Part shown: piece after piece, positions 27,401 to 39,700 of the stretch | Numbering within the stretch: position 1 is the stretch's first letter | Layout of the letters: each line of letters opens with the position of its first letter | Source of the DNA: Opisthocomus hoazin | Lineage: Eukaryota; Chordata; Aves; Opisthocomiformes; Opisthocomidae | Assembly: GCF_030867145.1 (NCBI RefSeq) | Contig: NC_134440.1 | Coordinates: 62,001 to 126,000 of the forward strand | Reading direction: 5' to 3' | Length of the DNA stretch: 64,000 nt | The notes under the pieces: generated by a model | Told to the model about the DNA's origin: nothing | Seen by the model: only the letters and a program-made list of their open reading frames with translations | Databases searched by the model: none | Program-made: the position numbers and the translations under genes

Positions 27401-27594
27401 CCGGGGCCTATGAAATGCCTCCTGATTTCTTTTAATTGGCATGCTTTTGCCCGTTAAAAAAAAAAAAAATCCCTTCGACCATATATTTTTGGTTTTGAGT
27501 TCTGTGCTTTTGTTTCGGAAAAGGGCGAGTCACTTTCTGTGTTTATCATCGACCTTAGAAGGTTTTGCACCAAAACTAGTTGTGGACTATCTTA

Positions 27595-30500
27595 ATGACA
27601 GGACAAGGAGGCAGTTTGTCCCGTTCGAGTAAAATGGGATCAAAACAGATTGCACAGGAAACATTTGACGATGCAGTCCAAGAAAACATTACAGAGTTTG
27701 AAATGGATCCAGAAGAGGCTGTGAGAGAAGCTGTGCAGCAGTTCGAGTCCCAAGGTATTGTAAATTTGTCTGCTTTTGCAGTTCAGGTTATTACAGGCAA
27801 TAAATTTTACATATCTCAAAATTTACGAGAACCTGCGTGCAAAGATTGATCATCCAGTTTTGATCATCCAGCCTTTGTGAAGTGGAACACAGACACGATT
27901 AATGCTAACCTAGTTTCACAGAGTAATTATGACTGAAGCGGCAGGGTGCAGCTTGGTCAATGAAATTGAATTTTTTTTTTTTTTTTTTTTCTTTTTCCTT
28001 CCCAGTTGACATTTAGCTAGAACTGATGCTTTGTTCGAGGATGTATTTGACAATTGTGGTTAGCCAGAACTTTGGCAACCTTACAGCATCTTTGTGCACT
28101 GATCCACACTTTACAAGAAGTTTATCTTTGTTCACTGTGGTTAACTTGACAAATTTTACCTAAGCTCCTATAACTGATACTAGTCTTGGGTTTGTTTTTC
28201 CCTTTAGGTGTTGACCTAAGCAATATTGTGAAAGCTGTGCGGCAGCCTGCTTCTGAAAATGGTCAAAAGCAAAAGCATGAAATTTTGCTGGTAGGAGCAC
28301 AAATTTGTGTTGTCTTCTAAGGATCAGAGTTATGTAATAGTTTAAGTAATAGACTAAGAATAATGAGATACACCTTCTACATCTGCCTCTGTCCTGTTTC
28401 GTTGTCAGCTCCTCAAGAAGCCTTTAATCCCAACTAGGAATAATATAAATGTTCAAAGACCTAGCTTACACTTTTCAGTGGAAGTATCTGTGTAAGTGCA
28501 AAACACCAGCATTTCCCGCCTAGGAAAGGCAGAGGCGGCCTTTCATAATTTAGAAGCAGAGTCTGCTGTTGTCAGGTAGACTCAAACTACAGAAGAACTT
28601 AAATGAAATAAATACAAGGAACCTAAGCGGTTGCTGTTATGTAGCCGTTCTGAGGGTAGATGAAGATTGCCTTCAGCCCCTCACCACCAAGAATATAAAA
28701 ATACAGCACACCGCTGACCCCTGTGAAATGTGCTGGTTGGACCCAGTTCACCCACTACTGGTCGGACTGGCATGCAGTGATGGCGTGATCGTGGTGGCAG
28801 AAGTACAGAGAAGCCCCTGCAAAGGTCCTATGCATGAAGACAATTGCTGCTCTTTGAGAGCTGTTTCTTAGATATGTCAAACTAATTTTAAATTTAAAAG
28901 ACAACTATTATTATAAATCAACAAATTGGACTACAAAGAACTGCGCTTGTTCCTTCACAGTTCAGATCGAAAATTAAGTCTTGTTCTTTTCTTTAGACTT
29001 TAGATTCCCTTGGGAGAGCCGTTGCTGACTCCGACCTTGCTGAGCTGGCCGAGCAGCTGGTGGTCTTCACTGATCAGTGCAAAGAACAGCTGGCTTTCCG
29101 CTACCTGGCTGGGCAGAATGGTGCCTATTCGGTGGTATTCTCTGCCTGCCAGTTGGCTTCAGGAGACAGAAATTTAATGCTGAAAGCCTTTTATACTCTG
29201 TCTGCCATCTTGGATGGGCAGCCAGACCTGCTTGATTCTGCTGGCCAGGATCTACTGCTACGAACTCTGAAAGAGTATAGGGAGGATGCGGAAGTGATGC
29301 TGGCTGGGATGCGATGCGTTCGGCATGCCTGTCTGAAACATGAGCAGAATCGCCAGGACTTTGTGAAAGGAGGGATTCTCCCACTTCTGACCGGAGCTAT
29401 AGTCCAGCACGGAGACAGTGCTGACGTCGTCCGAACGGCCTCCTCGGCGCTCCGGATCATGACGTTTGATGATGACATCCGCGTGCCCTTTGGCCATGCT
29501 CATGATCATGCCAAGATGATTGTGTTGGAAAACGATGGGTTAAGAGTCCTCATTGAAGCTGCGAAAGGTAAAATTAACCCCATGGCTGTTGAGTCATCTG
29601 TGCTTTCTTATCTTGAAACTGCGCTTTGTCGTAACGTGAAGCTCCCCAGAGATGATTCAGAAATTTGCCACTAAAGTGATGTTTAATTCTTTTGATGAAA
29701 TATGCCCTGTGAGAGAAAAATAATGTGACTGCTCCAGAGGCTATCAGCAGCACCAAGGTGGCGGTTATCAGAGCTGTCTGTCAGTCTATCTAGGAAGTAT
29801 TTTACAGCCCAGTGCAGGTTTACAGGCCCATTATCCCTGCCGAGGTGCTGTCTTCGTGCCAAGGAACGATACTCTGTCTCAGTCTAGATACAGGGTGAAC
29901 AGGATGTCATCTGTGCTGATGTGTTTTAATATAGAAGGGGAAATTCACTGTTCCCTGTTTCTTTTTTTTTATTTGAATGAAGCAAAGTAAAACACCTTGA
30001 TTCTGCAGCACCCATCCTTACTCCATTCATCGTCTCTCCTCTGCAGCATTCACAGATAACTCCGGTGTTCTCAGTGAACTGTGTGCCACCCTTTCTCGCC
30101 TCTCTGTCAGGAACGAATTCTGTCAAGAAATTGTGGACCTTGGCGGCTTGAATTTTATGGTGTCTCTGCTGGCTGACTGCATCGACCATCCGGTGAGCGA
30201 TACAAAGGGTACTTGGGAGTGGAGGTAATGCAGCAGGGTGTGCTTTTCAGTCTGAAGTTCTGGTTGTGAATGGGCCTCAGAGTATGCATTATTTTAGGTG
30301 CAGCTGAGGCTGAAACCGAAGCACTGGTCTCTGTTTACCTCCATATTTATGGTCTTATATACAGAGCTAGGTTACATGTGCTCTTTCAGATAAGAACGCA
30401 GTAATTCTGAGCCCCTTGCTCATAGTTACTTCCTCTGTCACTCACGAGCAGAAGTCTGCTGGCTCCCAGAAAAGCTGAGCTTCTGGCTTTCCACCATTGT

Positions 30501-32616
30501 AGCTAGAAGAGATTCAGGAGGATTTAGATACTCGAGTCCCAGAGCGCTGATGCTTGATTCTTGGAGCTTCTTTGAAAACCTCTGCCGAACTAACAAGGTT
30601 CGGTATTACTCTGTCTAGCAAGAAAGTGTGCCCGAGCTGTGAGTGACTGAGAATAGTGTTGCTCTTCGTAGCTGAGAATTACCACTGCTCGAATGGAGGT
30701 GCTGGGGGACATTCTGGCTGGCTTTCAAAAGGCTGTAAAACTTTCTGCAGCTTTCTAAGCTGTTTTTTCTTGATGAACGCAGGACGTGGTGAAGCAGGTG
30801 CTGAGTGCCATCCGAGCGGTGGCAGGTAACGACGACGTGAAAGATGCCATCGTTAATGCTGGGGGGACGGACCTTATTGTGCTCTCTATAAGCCGTCACC
30901 TTGCCAGCCCTCAGGTACGCACCCAGGTGGTTGCTGAGGTCCCACCAGGGCTGGGAATGGAGGTCAGGTTTGGGCTGCATGATGTAGCAGTGTAACTTGG
31001 CTTGTGTAGGGGAACAACGTACGGCGTTGCTCTGACTTGTGATAAACAGCTTACGCTGAGAGCAGATACTTTCTAAGCACAGTTGTTAAACGATTCCAAC
31101 TGAGCAATGCATTAAACCTTCAACACCCAGTTGTTTCAGAGTGGTTAAGTGCATGCTTTGGCAAATACTTGTGTAAATGTAAAGGTATGTCCACCTTATT
31201 ATATTTGGGTTTTTTCTTATTCCTGAATCAGGTGGATACTGGATACAGGATTTTACACCTCTGGGGTGTAAAGCTTGGTGTACGTGCCAGAGAAACAGCA
31301 TGTTTCAGTGGAAGAAACTTATAAAAATAAATTTAAAAAATTGCCAAAGAAGGAAATAAACTGCAAACATTTTTTTTCCTTAAAGCAACATTTTCAGCCC
31401 GTGAATGTGTCTCCCCCTTTGTCTCGCAGATCTGTGAGCAAGGTTGTGCAGCCTTGTGCATGCTGGCTTTGCGCAAGCCCGAGAACTGTAATGTCATCAT
31501 GGAAGGCGGAGGGGCGTTGGCAGCTCTTCAGGCTATGAAAGCACACCCACGAGAAGTGGCCGTACAGGTATTTGCCTCAGAGCACTTGATTATTTATTCA
31601 GGATTGGTGTTGGCTGTGTTCACTGCTTCGCTGGGATTTTGCCCTTACTTGACAAATACCAAAAGGTTCCGACTATGCTGGGAATGCAGCATCTAAATGC
31701 AGGACGCCCTACATCTGTCACCCAGATGTGATCAGAGCAAAATTTAGTTTGGGTTTCAAATCCACCTGAATTCAGGTTCGAGCGACTGTGGAATGCTGTG
31801 CTGATGTTCCAGGCGTTATTCCTCCTCCTCCTCAAAAGAGCAGGATGAAGACAGGCTCTTTCAGGCCCAGCCTGTTACACAGTGCCATCTGTTCTCCAGA
31901 TTCGAATAAAACACCTACGTGGCAAGACATTAGCTTCTGGTTTCTCATGCAGGTCTCACTAGGTTCCATGTCCGCTTTTGTGCTCTCCAGAGTATTACAA
32001 TACCATAGAAAATATTTTCTGAAAGAGTAAGTGCCAGGGAGGGTGCCTGGAACAGCATACAGTGGGGTGGAAAGGTGGGTCGGCTGTAACTGGAGAATTC
32101 TGTCTTAGTGTTATTTAAAGAAGTGCTTGGTATTGCCTGGCTGGTGTTGGAGGTTTGCTGGTGTTCCGACAGAAGCAGGAGGCTGTGTTGTGTAAACTTC
32201 AGTGTGAAATAGCAGCCATAGTTTGGTTCATGGATTTTATTCTTCCAGGAAAGAATTTGTTGCTGTCTGCAGCATCTCTCACTAGGTTACCCAGAGAAAG
32301 TTCTTTAGTTGGAGCCAGATCTGCTTTGTGTGTGCCAGCATCCTGCATGGATGGTATTTCCTTACAGAAGACGCTGATACCTCTCATTTACCTCTCTCCT
32401 CAGAAACAGGCTTGCATGCTGATCCGCAACCTGGTCTCCCGGAGCCGGGACTTTTCTCAGCCCATCTTAGAGATGGGAGCTGAGAACCTAATAACAGAAG
32501 CTCGTGCAGCACACAAGGACTGCGACGACGTGGCCAAAGCTGCGCTGAGGGATCTCGGCTGCAAAGTGGAGCTCCGAGAGCTGTGGACAGGTCAGAAGGG
32601 AAGCCTAGCTCAGTGA
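27595..32616 (+). CDS. ARMC6: armadillo repeat-containing protein 6
   Basis: Armadillo-repeat protein of poorly known function, probably a helical protein-binding scaffold. Coding exons: 27595-27754, 28208-28290, 28997-29567, 30047-30192, 30783-30914, 31430-31567, 32404-32616. The sum is 1443 bases, 480 residues plus TGA, against about 476-501 in human isoforms. All splice phases agree. The first ATG at 27595 is followed in frame by ATGGGATCAAAACAG at 27634; the second corresponds to the conserved MASKRIAQETF start and would give 467 residues. Family signatures include [83 protein letters not shown] and the C-terminal [17 protein letters not shown]. The N-terminal exon resembles that of SUGP2. 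No canonical AATAAA was seen between the stop and 34000. Confidence 0.97.
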
Positions 32617-34380
32617 ATCATCGCTCCGCTGAGCAGTGGCGCTTCAAGACCTCTGTATACGTGAATTCTGAGGGGGGAAACAAAGTGGCATGGATTAATT
32701 TGCAGTTGTATTGAACTGGAATATCCGAAGCAAATGCCTGGCTTGTGAGGCTGCGGTGAACCTTATGTTGGGAGCTACGGCTGAAATGGCTTTATGCATT
32801 CACAGGCTGCAAATCAGTTCTGTGTAGTAATCATTCCCCGAGTCATCTGATGCCTGAAGATGATCTGTTCCCCCCTGGTGTTTTGTAGGTTACTTGTGTG
32901 CAGAACAGGGCCGCTCCCACGCGCTCTGCTCTGTACAGTGAGAGCAAAGGTGGAGCTTCTCTGGTAGGAGTTCGGTACGTACCGTGGCAGCTGGTTCTGG
33001 TTTGTTGCTCTGCTCCCTGCCAATGGAGGCTAGCAGCCTGATCTGGTAACGGGATGGATGAGGAGGAATCCTATCGTTTGTGAATGTGTTCTGTCCTGTT
33101 GTACCCTTCTACTAACTGTTACTGTACTGCTGACCGTATTCTGTATTGCTTCTTTGTTTTGGACTTTCGGCCAACATAACATTTTGAACAAAAGCAAGTT
33201 GAGGATTTTGGATAGTAAAGCAACATACTTGCCCTTTGCATCCAGGAGGAAAGTTCATGTTCTTTTTCAGTGAGATGAGCAAGTCGGGGGCTGGTAGCAA
33301 GGACGAGAGTTTCAAAGCGGGGACAAATGTGGTGGTACCACGCAGCTGGGAGCCAGCACCGGGGAGCCCAGGCTTTGGCTGTCTCCTAGCAGGGCAACGC
33401 TGCCCTGAATCCAGGAGTGCTGTCATGGCGATGAAGAGGCCGTGTGCCTCAGGGGTTGAAGACAACTGCGGGCTTGGGGGCAAAACAGGGGAGGTGAAAC
33501 ATCTGGAAAGGTGCTGAAGTCTCAGCTGAAGGCTTCTGTGTGCTCCCAGCAGAGTGGCTCCTGTTTCTTGCTGGGCTGTGTTGTTACCAGTCCTGCTCTG
33601 GGTGCTGAATCTTCCTCCTGCGTGCTGCTGATGTTGTACCTGAGTGGATGTTTTCTAATGCGATATTCTCTGTAGAAATGTTGACCCTGTAAAACATAAA
33701 AATACACAAAGGACGGTTGACTTTTTATGGAGCCTTTTTGACGCAGGAAAAGAAAGGTGATGGAAACGCCTTGGTGATGGCGTTTGTAAGCGAAGCGTCC
33801 TGCAGCCCTGTGCTGTGTGCCAGCAGATAGCAAAGGTCGTGGTGTTCTTCAAAGGCTTCTCACCCCCCCAGGGTGTTGGTGGAGAGGCCGCCTGGGTCAC
33901 CTCTCTTCCTGCTGTGCCGAAAGTGCAGTGTGCCTGCGCGCTCCTCCGACCTGCGCGCCCAGATCTGCCGGTGAAGGCACCCCGCTCCTTCCTGGCAGAG
34001 CAGGCGAGAAGAAACCCCCAGCTCCCGAGTACTGGGGGTGCCCTGCGTGGGGGAGAGAGCGAGCCTGACTGCTCTGGGGAGCACGTTTGGTGCGGCCCGG
34101 GGCCCTCGGGCTTTGCTTGGGGGAGAAGCAGCACCGGGGCTTCACGCGGCCTGGTGCGGGGTGCGGGGCTGGTCGGGCAGAGCCCCGCTGGGCCGCGCTG
34201 CAGGCCGGGCAGGGCGGGGGGAGGCACGGCGCGCTGCTGCTGGGGCAGGGGGTGGCGGGCCTGGCCCGCTGCGGGATCTGCGCGGGATTTGCGCGCCCCA
34301 GCGCCGGGCGCACCCCGCCTCCGCCGCGCTCCGCCCGCCGACCGCGCAGCCAGCCCCTTCCCTCCGCCGGTTGGCTGCCG
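32617..34380. other. ARMC6 3'UTR and ARMC6-SLC25A42 intergenic interval
   Basis: Contains the ARMC6 3'UTR of undefined length, since no AATAAA is visible. GC content rises towards the SLC25A42 CpG island from about 33900. No coding exon is recognised. The open frames of up to 230 codons in the GC-rich part lack splice or family support. Confidence 0.6.
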
Positions 34381-34990
34381 TCACCGCCTGTCTGCGGCAG
34401 CGCAGCCACTCTCCGCGCACGGTACTGCCCCCGCCGCGCCGATTGGCCGTCCGTCGGGGCGAGCCCCGCCTCCCGCGGGCGCAGCGAGGGAGGGGGAGGT
34501 CTGGCGGCCGCGGGGAGACGGTGGCTGAGGCGGCGCGGAGCGGAGCGGAGCCGGTGAGTGCGGGCCGGCCCCGGGCGCTGGCGCGGCCCCGGCAGGGAGC
34601 CCATCGCCGTGGCCTCGGGCCTGAGGGCCGGGCGGCCGCGGGCCGTGTCGCGGTGCGCGGGGCCGGGTGACATTGCCGCGGCCTCCCGCGGGGTCACCGC
34701 CGCGTCGCCCCCCGCCTCCCTCCCTGCTGTCCCGGCAGCCCGGCGGGGACTGGCGGGGCTCTGGCTCCTCCGGCCGCGCTTCGCCGCCGCCCCGCTCCTG
34801 CCCGGGAGTTCGGGGGAGCGGCGGGAGCCGAGCCGGGAGCCGGCCCGCGCTGCGGGGGAGCGGGGCTGGCCTCTGCCGTGGGCAGCGCCGGGCTGCGGCA
34901 CCGCGCCGGAGGCCCAACCCGCCCCGGGTCGCGCTGCCTGCCCTGCTGCCGTGCCGGCTGGTCCCGCGGCTTCTGCCTGCTTCTGCCCCC
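33900..34990 (+). promoter_or_regulatory. SLC25A42: CpG island and non-coding first exon of SLC25A42
   Basis: Dense CpG block with an inverted CCAAT box (GATTGGCC at 34441) about 100 bases before a good donor, GAGCCG then GTGAGTGCGG, at 34553/34554. This donor fits the end of a 5'UTR exon that splices to the ATG exon at 43620. The first-exon start cannot be set from sequence, but is probably between 34450 and 34520. The exon assignment is an inference from position and donor quality. Confidence 0.7.
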
Positions 34991-35092
34991 CCCGACCCCC
35001 TGCCTGCTTCTGCCCCCCCTGCCTGCTTCTGCCCCCCTTGACCCCCCGCCTGCTTCTGCCCCCCCCCCCGCCTGCTTCTGGCCCCCCCGGCA
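34968..35092. repeat. C-rich minisatellite (unit TGCCTGCTTCTGCCCCCC)
   Basis: Five to six imperfect copies of a 17-25-base unit, TGCCTGCTTCTG followed by a variable run of C, at the 5' end of SLC25A42 intron 1. The complementary strand is G-run rich and could form G-quadruplexes. Confidence 0.8.
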
Positions 35093-36527
35093 GCCAGCCC
35101 CGCTCCCCAGGTGAGCGGTGGGTGTCTGTGTCGAGCGCGTCGGGCTCCTCTTCCCTTCAAAGTCTCTCCATGGAAGCCGGGCTCAGACGCGTGCATCTCC
35201 AGGTGTGCGCTTAGATGCGAGGTGGGATTTTGGGTTTTGTTCTCGTTTTTAAGTTGGTGTGAGCCTAAGAGTAAGGCGAGCTCGCGTTCCCCTGCCGAGG
35301 GGCAGATCCCAGAGGGCACGGGAGACGTTAAACCCCAATCTCTCCGCATCTTCTGCTGCTGTCCCACTTCAGCGTAAGCAAAAAGTTGCAGAGCAGCGGT
35401 GGCTTTCCCGCTTTGCTTTCGGATGTGGAAATGGAAGAAGCGTCTCGGGTTGGGTTTAAATTCTGACAAAAAAGAACAGATGGAAAATGCTGGAAATGGT
35501 TGTGCGGAGTTCATAAGCACTGTTCCACCTTCTCTGTAGCTCGCTGTGCCGCAGGCGTCGCGGGTGGTGCTGCAGTTGCTTTGTTGACCTTAAAACTGTG
35601 CTGGCTGAAGTTCGGAGGAGTTGGGGATGTGTTGGTGTTGGTTGACGGTCCTTTTCCTACTGGCTGCGAATTTAGCAAATGACGCAGGGTGGGTTTGGAG
35701 CCTGCTGTCACTTGGCTCTTGCTTGTGTTGGGTTCCTGTGCTTCGTGGTCACATTAACTGCGAAGCTTTTTCTGGAGGTTGTGTGCTCCTGCGATGTTTT
35801 TCTGTGGTTTGATGAATTTCGAGTGTTTTGAAAACATTCTGGTTTTTAAATGACTCTGGTTTGGGAGAAGGAGGTGTGTGTGAAGGAACAGAAGAGACGT
35901 CTGTGGGTGTTGGAAAACAGCTGTGGGAAGAGAGACTGTGTAAGAAGGGTACCAGAGGGTTGGTGTAATCATACCAACAACCTCTAGGTGAATGTATTTT
36001 AAAATAACCGTATCATTGGGTGTCTAAAACACCAGGGCTGGATTCTGGGTAACTCTGAGCATCTTTACATCCTTCTAGAGCTGTGGATATGCAGCACTTC
36101 TTTTTCTTTTCCCCCAGCAGATCAAAATCATTGTTCAGGACCTCTGGATGCTGGTCTCGAGGAGAGCTCATGCCGAGGGGGGAACTGGGGCTGTCTTTGG
36201 TGTTGGATTTCAGCAGGAACTTTCTGGCCCCAATGGCTGCTTCAGGCAGGGGAATTTTAGCTCTTGATAGCACAGCGGTATGAGTCAGGAGCTGCAATAA
36301 TTTCTTTTTGCTTGACCTGCAGCTGTAGCTGGTGCACAGAGGCAACCCCCACTGCGAGTGCGTGGTTCGGGCGTTATCTGGTGTGTTAAACTTTGCTTCA
36401 AGAAGTTGCATAAAACGTAAGGTGAGCACCAACGCAGCCTGAGTGTGTGGTTACCTGGTGAAGCAGATGGGCTTGGTACAGGTCAGACAAGTTTGCTGTT
36501 AGGAAAAAGCTCAGGAACTGTTGCCTT

Positions 36528-36760
36528 TGTTGGCGTGGCGACCTGGTTCAGGAACGGCACGGCGACCTACCCCCCGGCCGCTCGGGCCATCAGCTCGCAG
36601 ACACCAATGTGGTGGACAGCAAATGGCGTTTATTGACGGGTAGCACAGTATTATATAGCTTAGGTTTACAGCGTCACTTCCGTCTGCTTACATCATGGGC
36701 TAGACACTACGGGTTATCAGGAGAGGAGGGGGGGGGCCTACCTTTCCGTACAGCACGACA
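36528..36760 (-). mobile_element. solo LTR of an avian alpharetrovirus-like endogenous retrovirus
   Basis: 233 bases with inverted TGT...ACA ends, read on the minus strand from 36760 (TGTCGTGCTGTACGG) to 36528. It contains a TATATAA box at 36657-36651 and, about 20 bases on, AATAAA at 36634-36629. Next come GCCATTT and CCACCACATTGGTGT and a U5-like tail ending CCAACA. The short TATA-to-AATAAA spacing and the CACATTGGTGT segment resemble the avian sarcoma-leukosis group. No primer-binding site or viral gene adjoins it, so it is a solo LTR left by recombination. No clear target-site duplication is visible. It lies antisense in SLC25A42 intron 1. Confidence 0.8.
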
Positions 36761-39700
36761 TCTTCCGACCGCCAGGCCCTAACTATCCACAAGGAACCAG
36801 GAATAATTTTCTTCTAGTAGCTTTGCTGCGAATGTAGGAAGATGCATTCAGGTTTGTACCTTGCTTGTGTGATACCAATACTTCGCGCTGCGGTGGTGTT
36901 CTCCATTTTCCAAGTGATACGTAAGTATTCCTCGTAGCTGTCTTACGGAGGGAGATTACTTTCTGTGTTGTATGTAAAGGTGAACTGAAATGCAAGCAGC
37001 TTACTCCAGGTCACAAAATAAACAAGCGTTGGAGGCGTTCTTTGCTCTCTGGTTGTGCTTTAAATCCGCTGCTCCTTGCTGTTGTGCAGTTAGTGATGAA
37101 GGTGTGTTGGCGTCGTGTCAGTGCTGCTAGGCCCAAGCTACCATGAGGTAATCAAACTTCATTGAAGTCTGCAGTGCCTCGGTGAAGCAGAGTTGATGCT
37201 GAACTTTGCATTAACTTTGGCACAATAGAGAGTGAGTGTGACAGGCAGCAGGGTGGTGACTCCTGGTCTAGCATGACTCCACACAGTCAACGTGGAAAGC
37301 ATTGCCGTTAGAAAATGACACCTGCTTGGCATGCTGGTGGGTCGTTCTGCTTCATGACAGAAGATTTTAGTTCTTTATTTTCCTTTTTTTTTTTTCATAG
37401 GCAATTTAAACTATTGGGGGTTTAGAGCAGAGCTTGTAATTATCTGTCATTGTGTTGAAATAGTTCCTGGCAAAGGTTGCTCATGTATTGACTGGGGGTT
37501 GCTTGTATTCCAAATAATCTCAGTTTGAATTCAGAAATTTCATCTGTGCTGGTATCTGTGACTTTGGGACCTCATGTGTGCCTGTGGTGACGTTCACGTG
37601 AACGCCCCTGGGACCCGCTGATGGGAAAGCTTGTCTTTGCATGGGCCTGCTGACCGGGAAGTCGTACATAATATTTTATTGTCATTTCTTTATTACATTA
37701 CCTATGAGAAATACTTTCTGAGAGCAGTATTCAAGCTGGGAGGGTGCTTGGAGTTTTGTGTGTGTCATTTATTTGGGTGCTTTTCTGCCTTCTGTTCCTG
37801 AGGGAGGGTGGCTGCTGCCTGACGGAGGGAGCGGGTTCAGCAGTCAGTCCCCACGCTGAAGTGCTCCCTTCTCCCCCAGATAAAGCTGCTATCTGTCTTG
37901 CAGATAAGAACTGGTCTCCAGTTTTTGGCTGTGGAAAGCATAGTTGAGGTACTCCCAGCAACAGTCTTCTTTTAGCAGCTGAAGAATGAAGCGCTGTTTT
38001 TTCTTGCCAAGATTTTCTCTGTTCTGTGGCCCATGCCTTCCTTCCAAGCCGAGATCAAAACGTGAGTCTCCTGGGCTCCTCTGAATAATACAGCGGCCTT
38101 TGCTGGCGGAGGGTTTGGTTTAACCCTGCCTCGGTGTTCAGCAGCTGCCTCCGTTTGAGTCAGATCATCTGAAACCATGCAAAGAATTTGTATCTTCATA
38201 CTCAGTTTTATTGGCAGACTCGAGTTATATCTGGCTGAGGGAGGCAGGAGGAGCGTTGAGTTTGTACTTTGGAGCTGAGAAAGCGTGTAAAGAAATCAAA
38301 CTCTTCCAGATATTGTGATTTAGTGAGTCTTTTAGTCAATGATTCTTTAAAATCGTGCTAGCAGTTTCTGTACAGATCTTGAAAGGAAGAAGTGCAGTAG
38401 ACTATTCGTAGCTAATGTTTTGGAATCGGATTTGTATGCAGCTGAGAGATGAATGTGACTGAGGAGAGCTGAGTCTGCAGGGCATAGCTGGTTTTGATTT
38501 TTAATGGCTTAATGAAACTGGAAGGCAAAGGCGAACCTCAAGGGGCCATCTAGTTATAGTTCATCCCACTGTTCTGAGTGTTTCAGCCCTTTTTTCTGTG
38601 ATTTTCTGTGATGATTTTGCTCCAAGGGTGAATTTAAGGCTGCGGTAATCTCAGCTCTTACCACATCTCTTTGTCAGGCTCGATTGCTCGGTTTAACAGT
38701 AACAACTGAAGGAAACCTAATTGAGCGACTTCCCTGGGCACTGTTTAACTTCAGCCTGCCTGGGAAAAGGTGTGAAAATTTCTGCAGGAACTCTCTTGGT
38801 TTTCGTTTTTCCTAATTTAATTACACAGTTTCATTAGTGATGTTAATGTCGTAATTAAAAAAAAAAAAGAGAATAATTAGGAATCGGGTAGCTGTTTAGT
38901 AGTAAGGGAAGCTGGCATAGCTGAATGGAGTTTATATGAGTGGCTTTACCTGAATGAAGTTGAAACTCTGCCCCAGAACTGAACTGTGACTTCATCCGAG
39001 TTTGTGTAACAGTAATGTCCCTGAGCTGTAAGTACGGCAGGAGCTGTAGGCAACTCCCAGTTATTGAATAAATGAGTCTTCTAAGTTTCTACGTGCGCCT
39101 TGTTTTGTCTCCTTGGTTTTGGTAGTGATTAGAGAGAGGTGGATAGCAGGACGAAGTTTCTTCTGCCTATCTGACAGGTACAGTGCAGTTTGTGGGCATC
39201 AAGTCATAGCAGGTCTCGCCTGCTGAAACCACCTGGTTTTGGCGTTACCTGTCTGTCGGGATGCTCCCGCGTCCAGGGCTCTAAGCTAGTTTTATAATTA
39301 CTACTGGGGTTGTCCGAGGAAAAAGCAAACATTTCTCAGCGAATGGCGATCGTTGGATTTGAATAGTTGATGGTGCTGGCTGTTTGCTTTGCAGCATATC
39401 TGCTGTTCTTGCTGGATAGATGACATTCTTTTGGAAATCTTAGTGGTTTGTGACAGGTCTAAATTCCACTGGAGAATATCAGACAAACATGTTTTTCGAT
39501 AATGACACGTCACAAGCCAGTCTCTGGGCTGGGTGCCCGAGCTTCTCCTGCTTTCCAACTCTGTAATAACGTGAAAGCTGTAATGACTAGGTCTGCATTT
39601 GTGTTTAAGGTGTTTTTCTATTAACCGGTAGTTTCAGGCCTGCCCAGGTGCTGGCGGAGTGGGAGTGGTTAGGATGGCAGTGAAGCCTGGAGAGGATGCG

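Noticed and set aside
28569-28871. 100-codon frame in ARMC6 intron 2
   Set aside because: Lies between in-phase exons of ARMC6, has no recognised similarity, and is unnecessary for the gene model.
33815-35520. Frames of 200-380 codons around the SLC25A42 first exon
   Set aside because: Low-complexity GC-rich translation in all six frames, including the C-rich minisatellite; no homology recognised.
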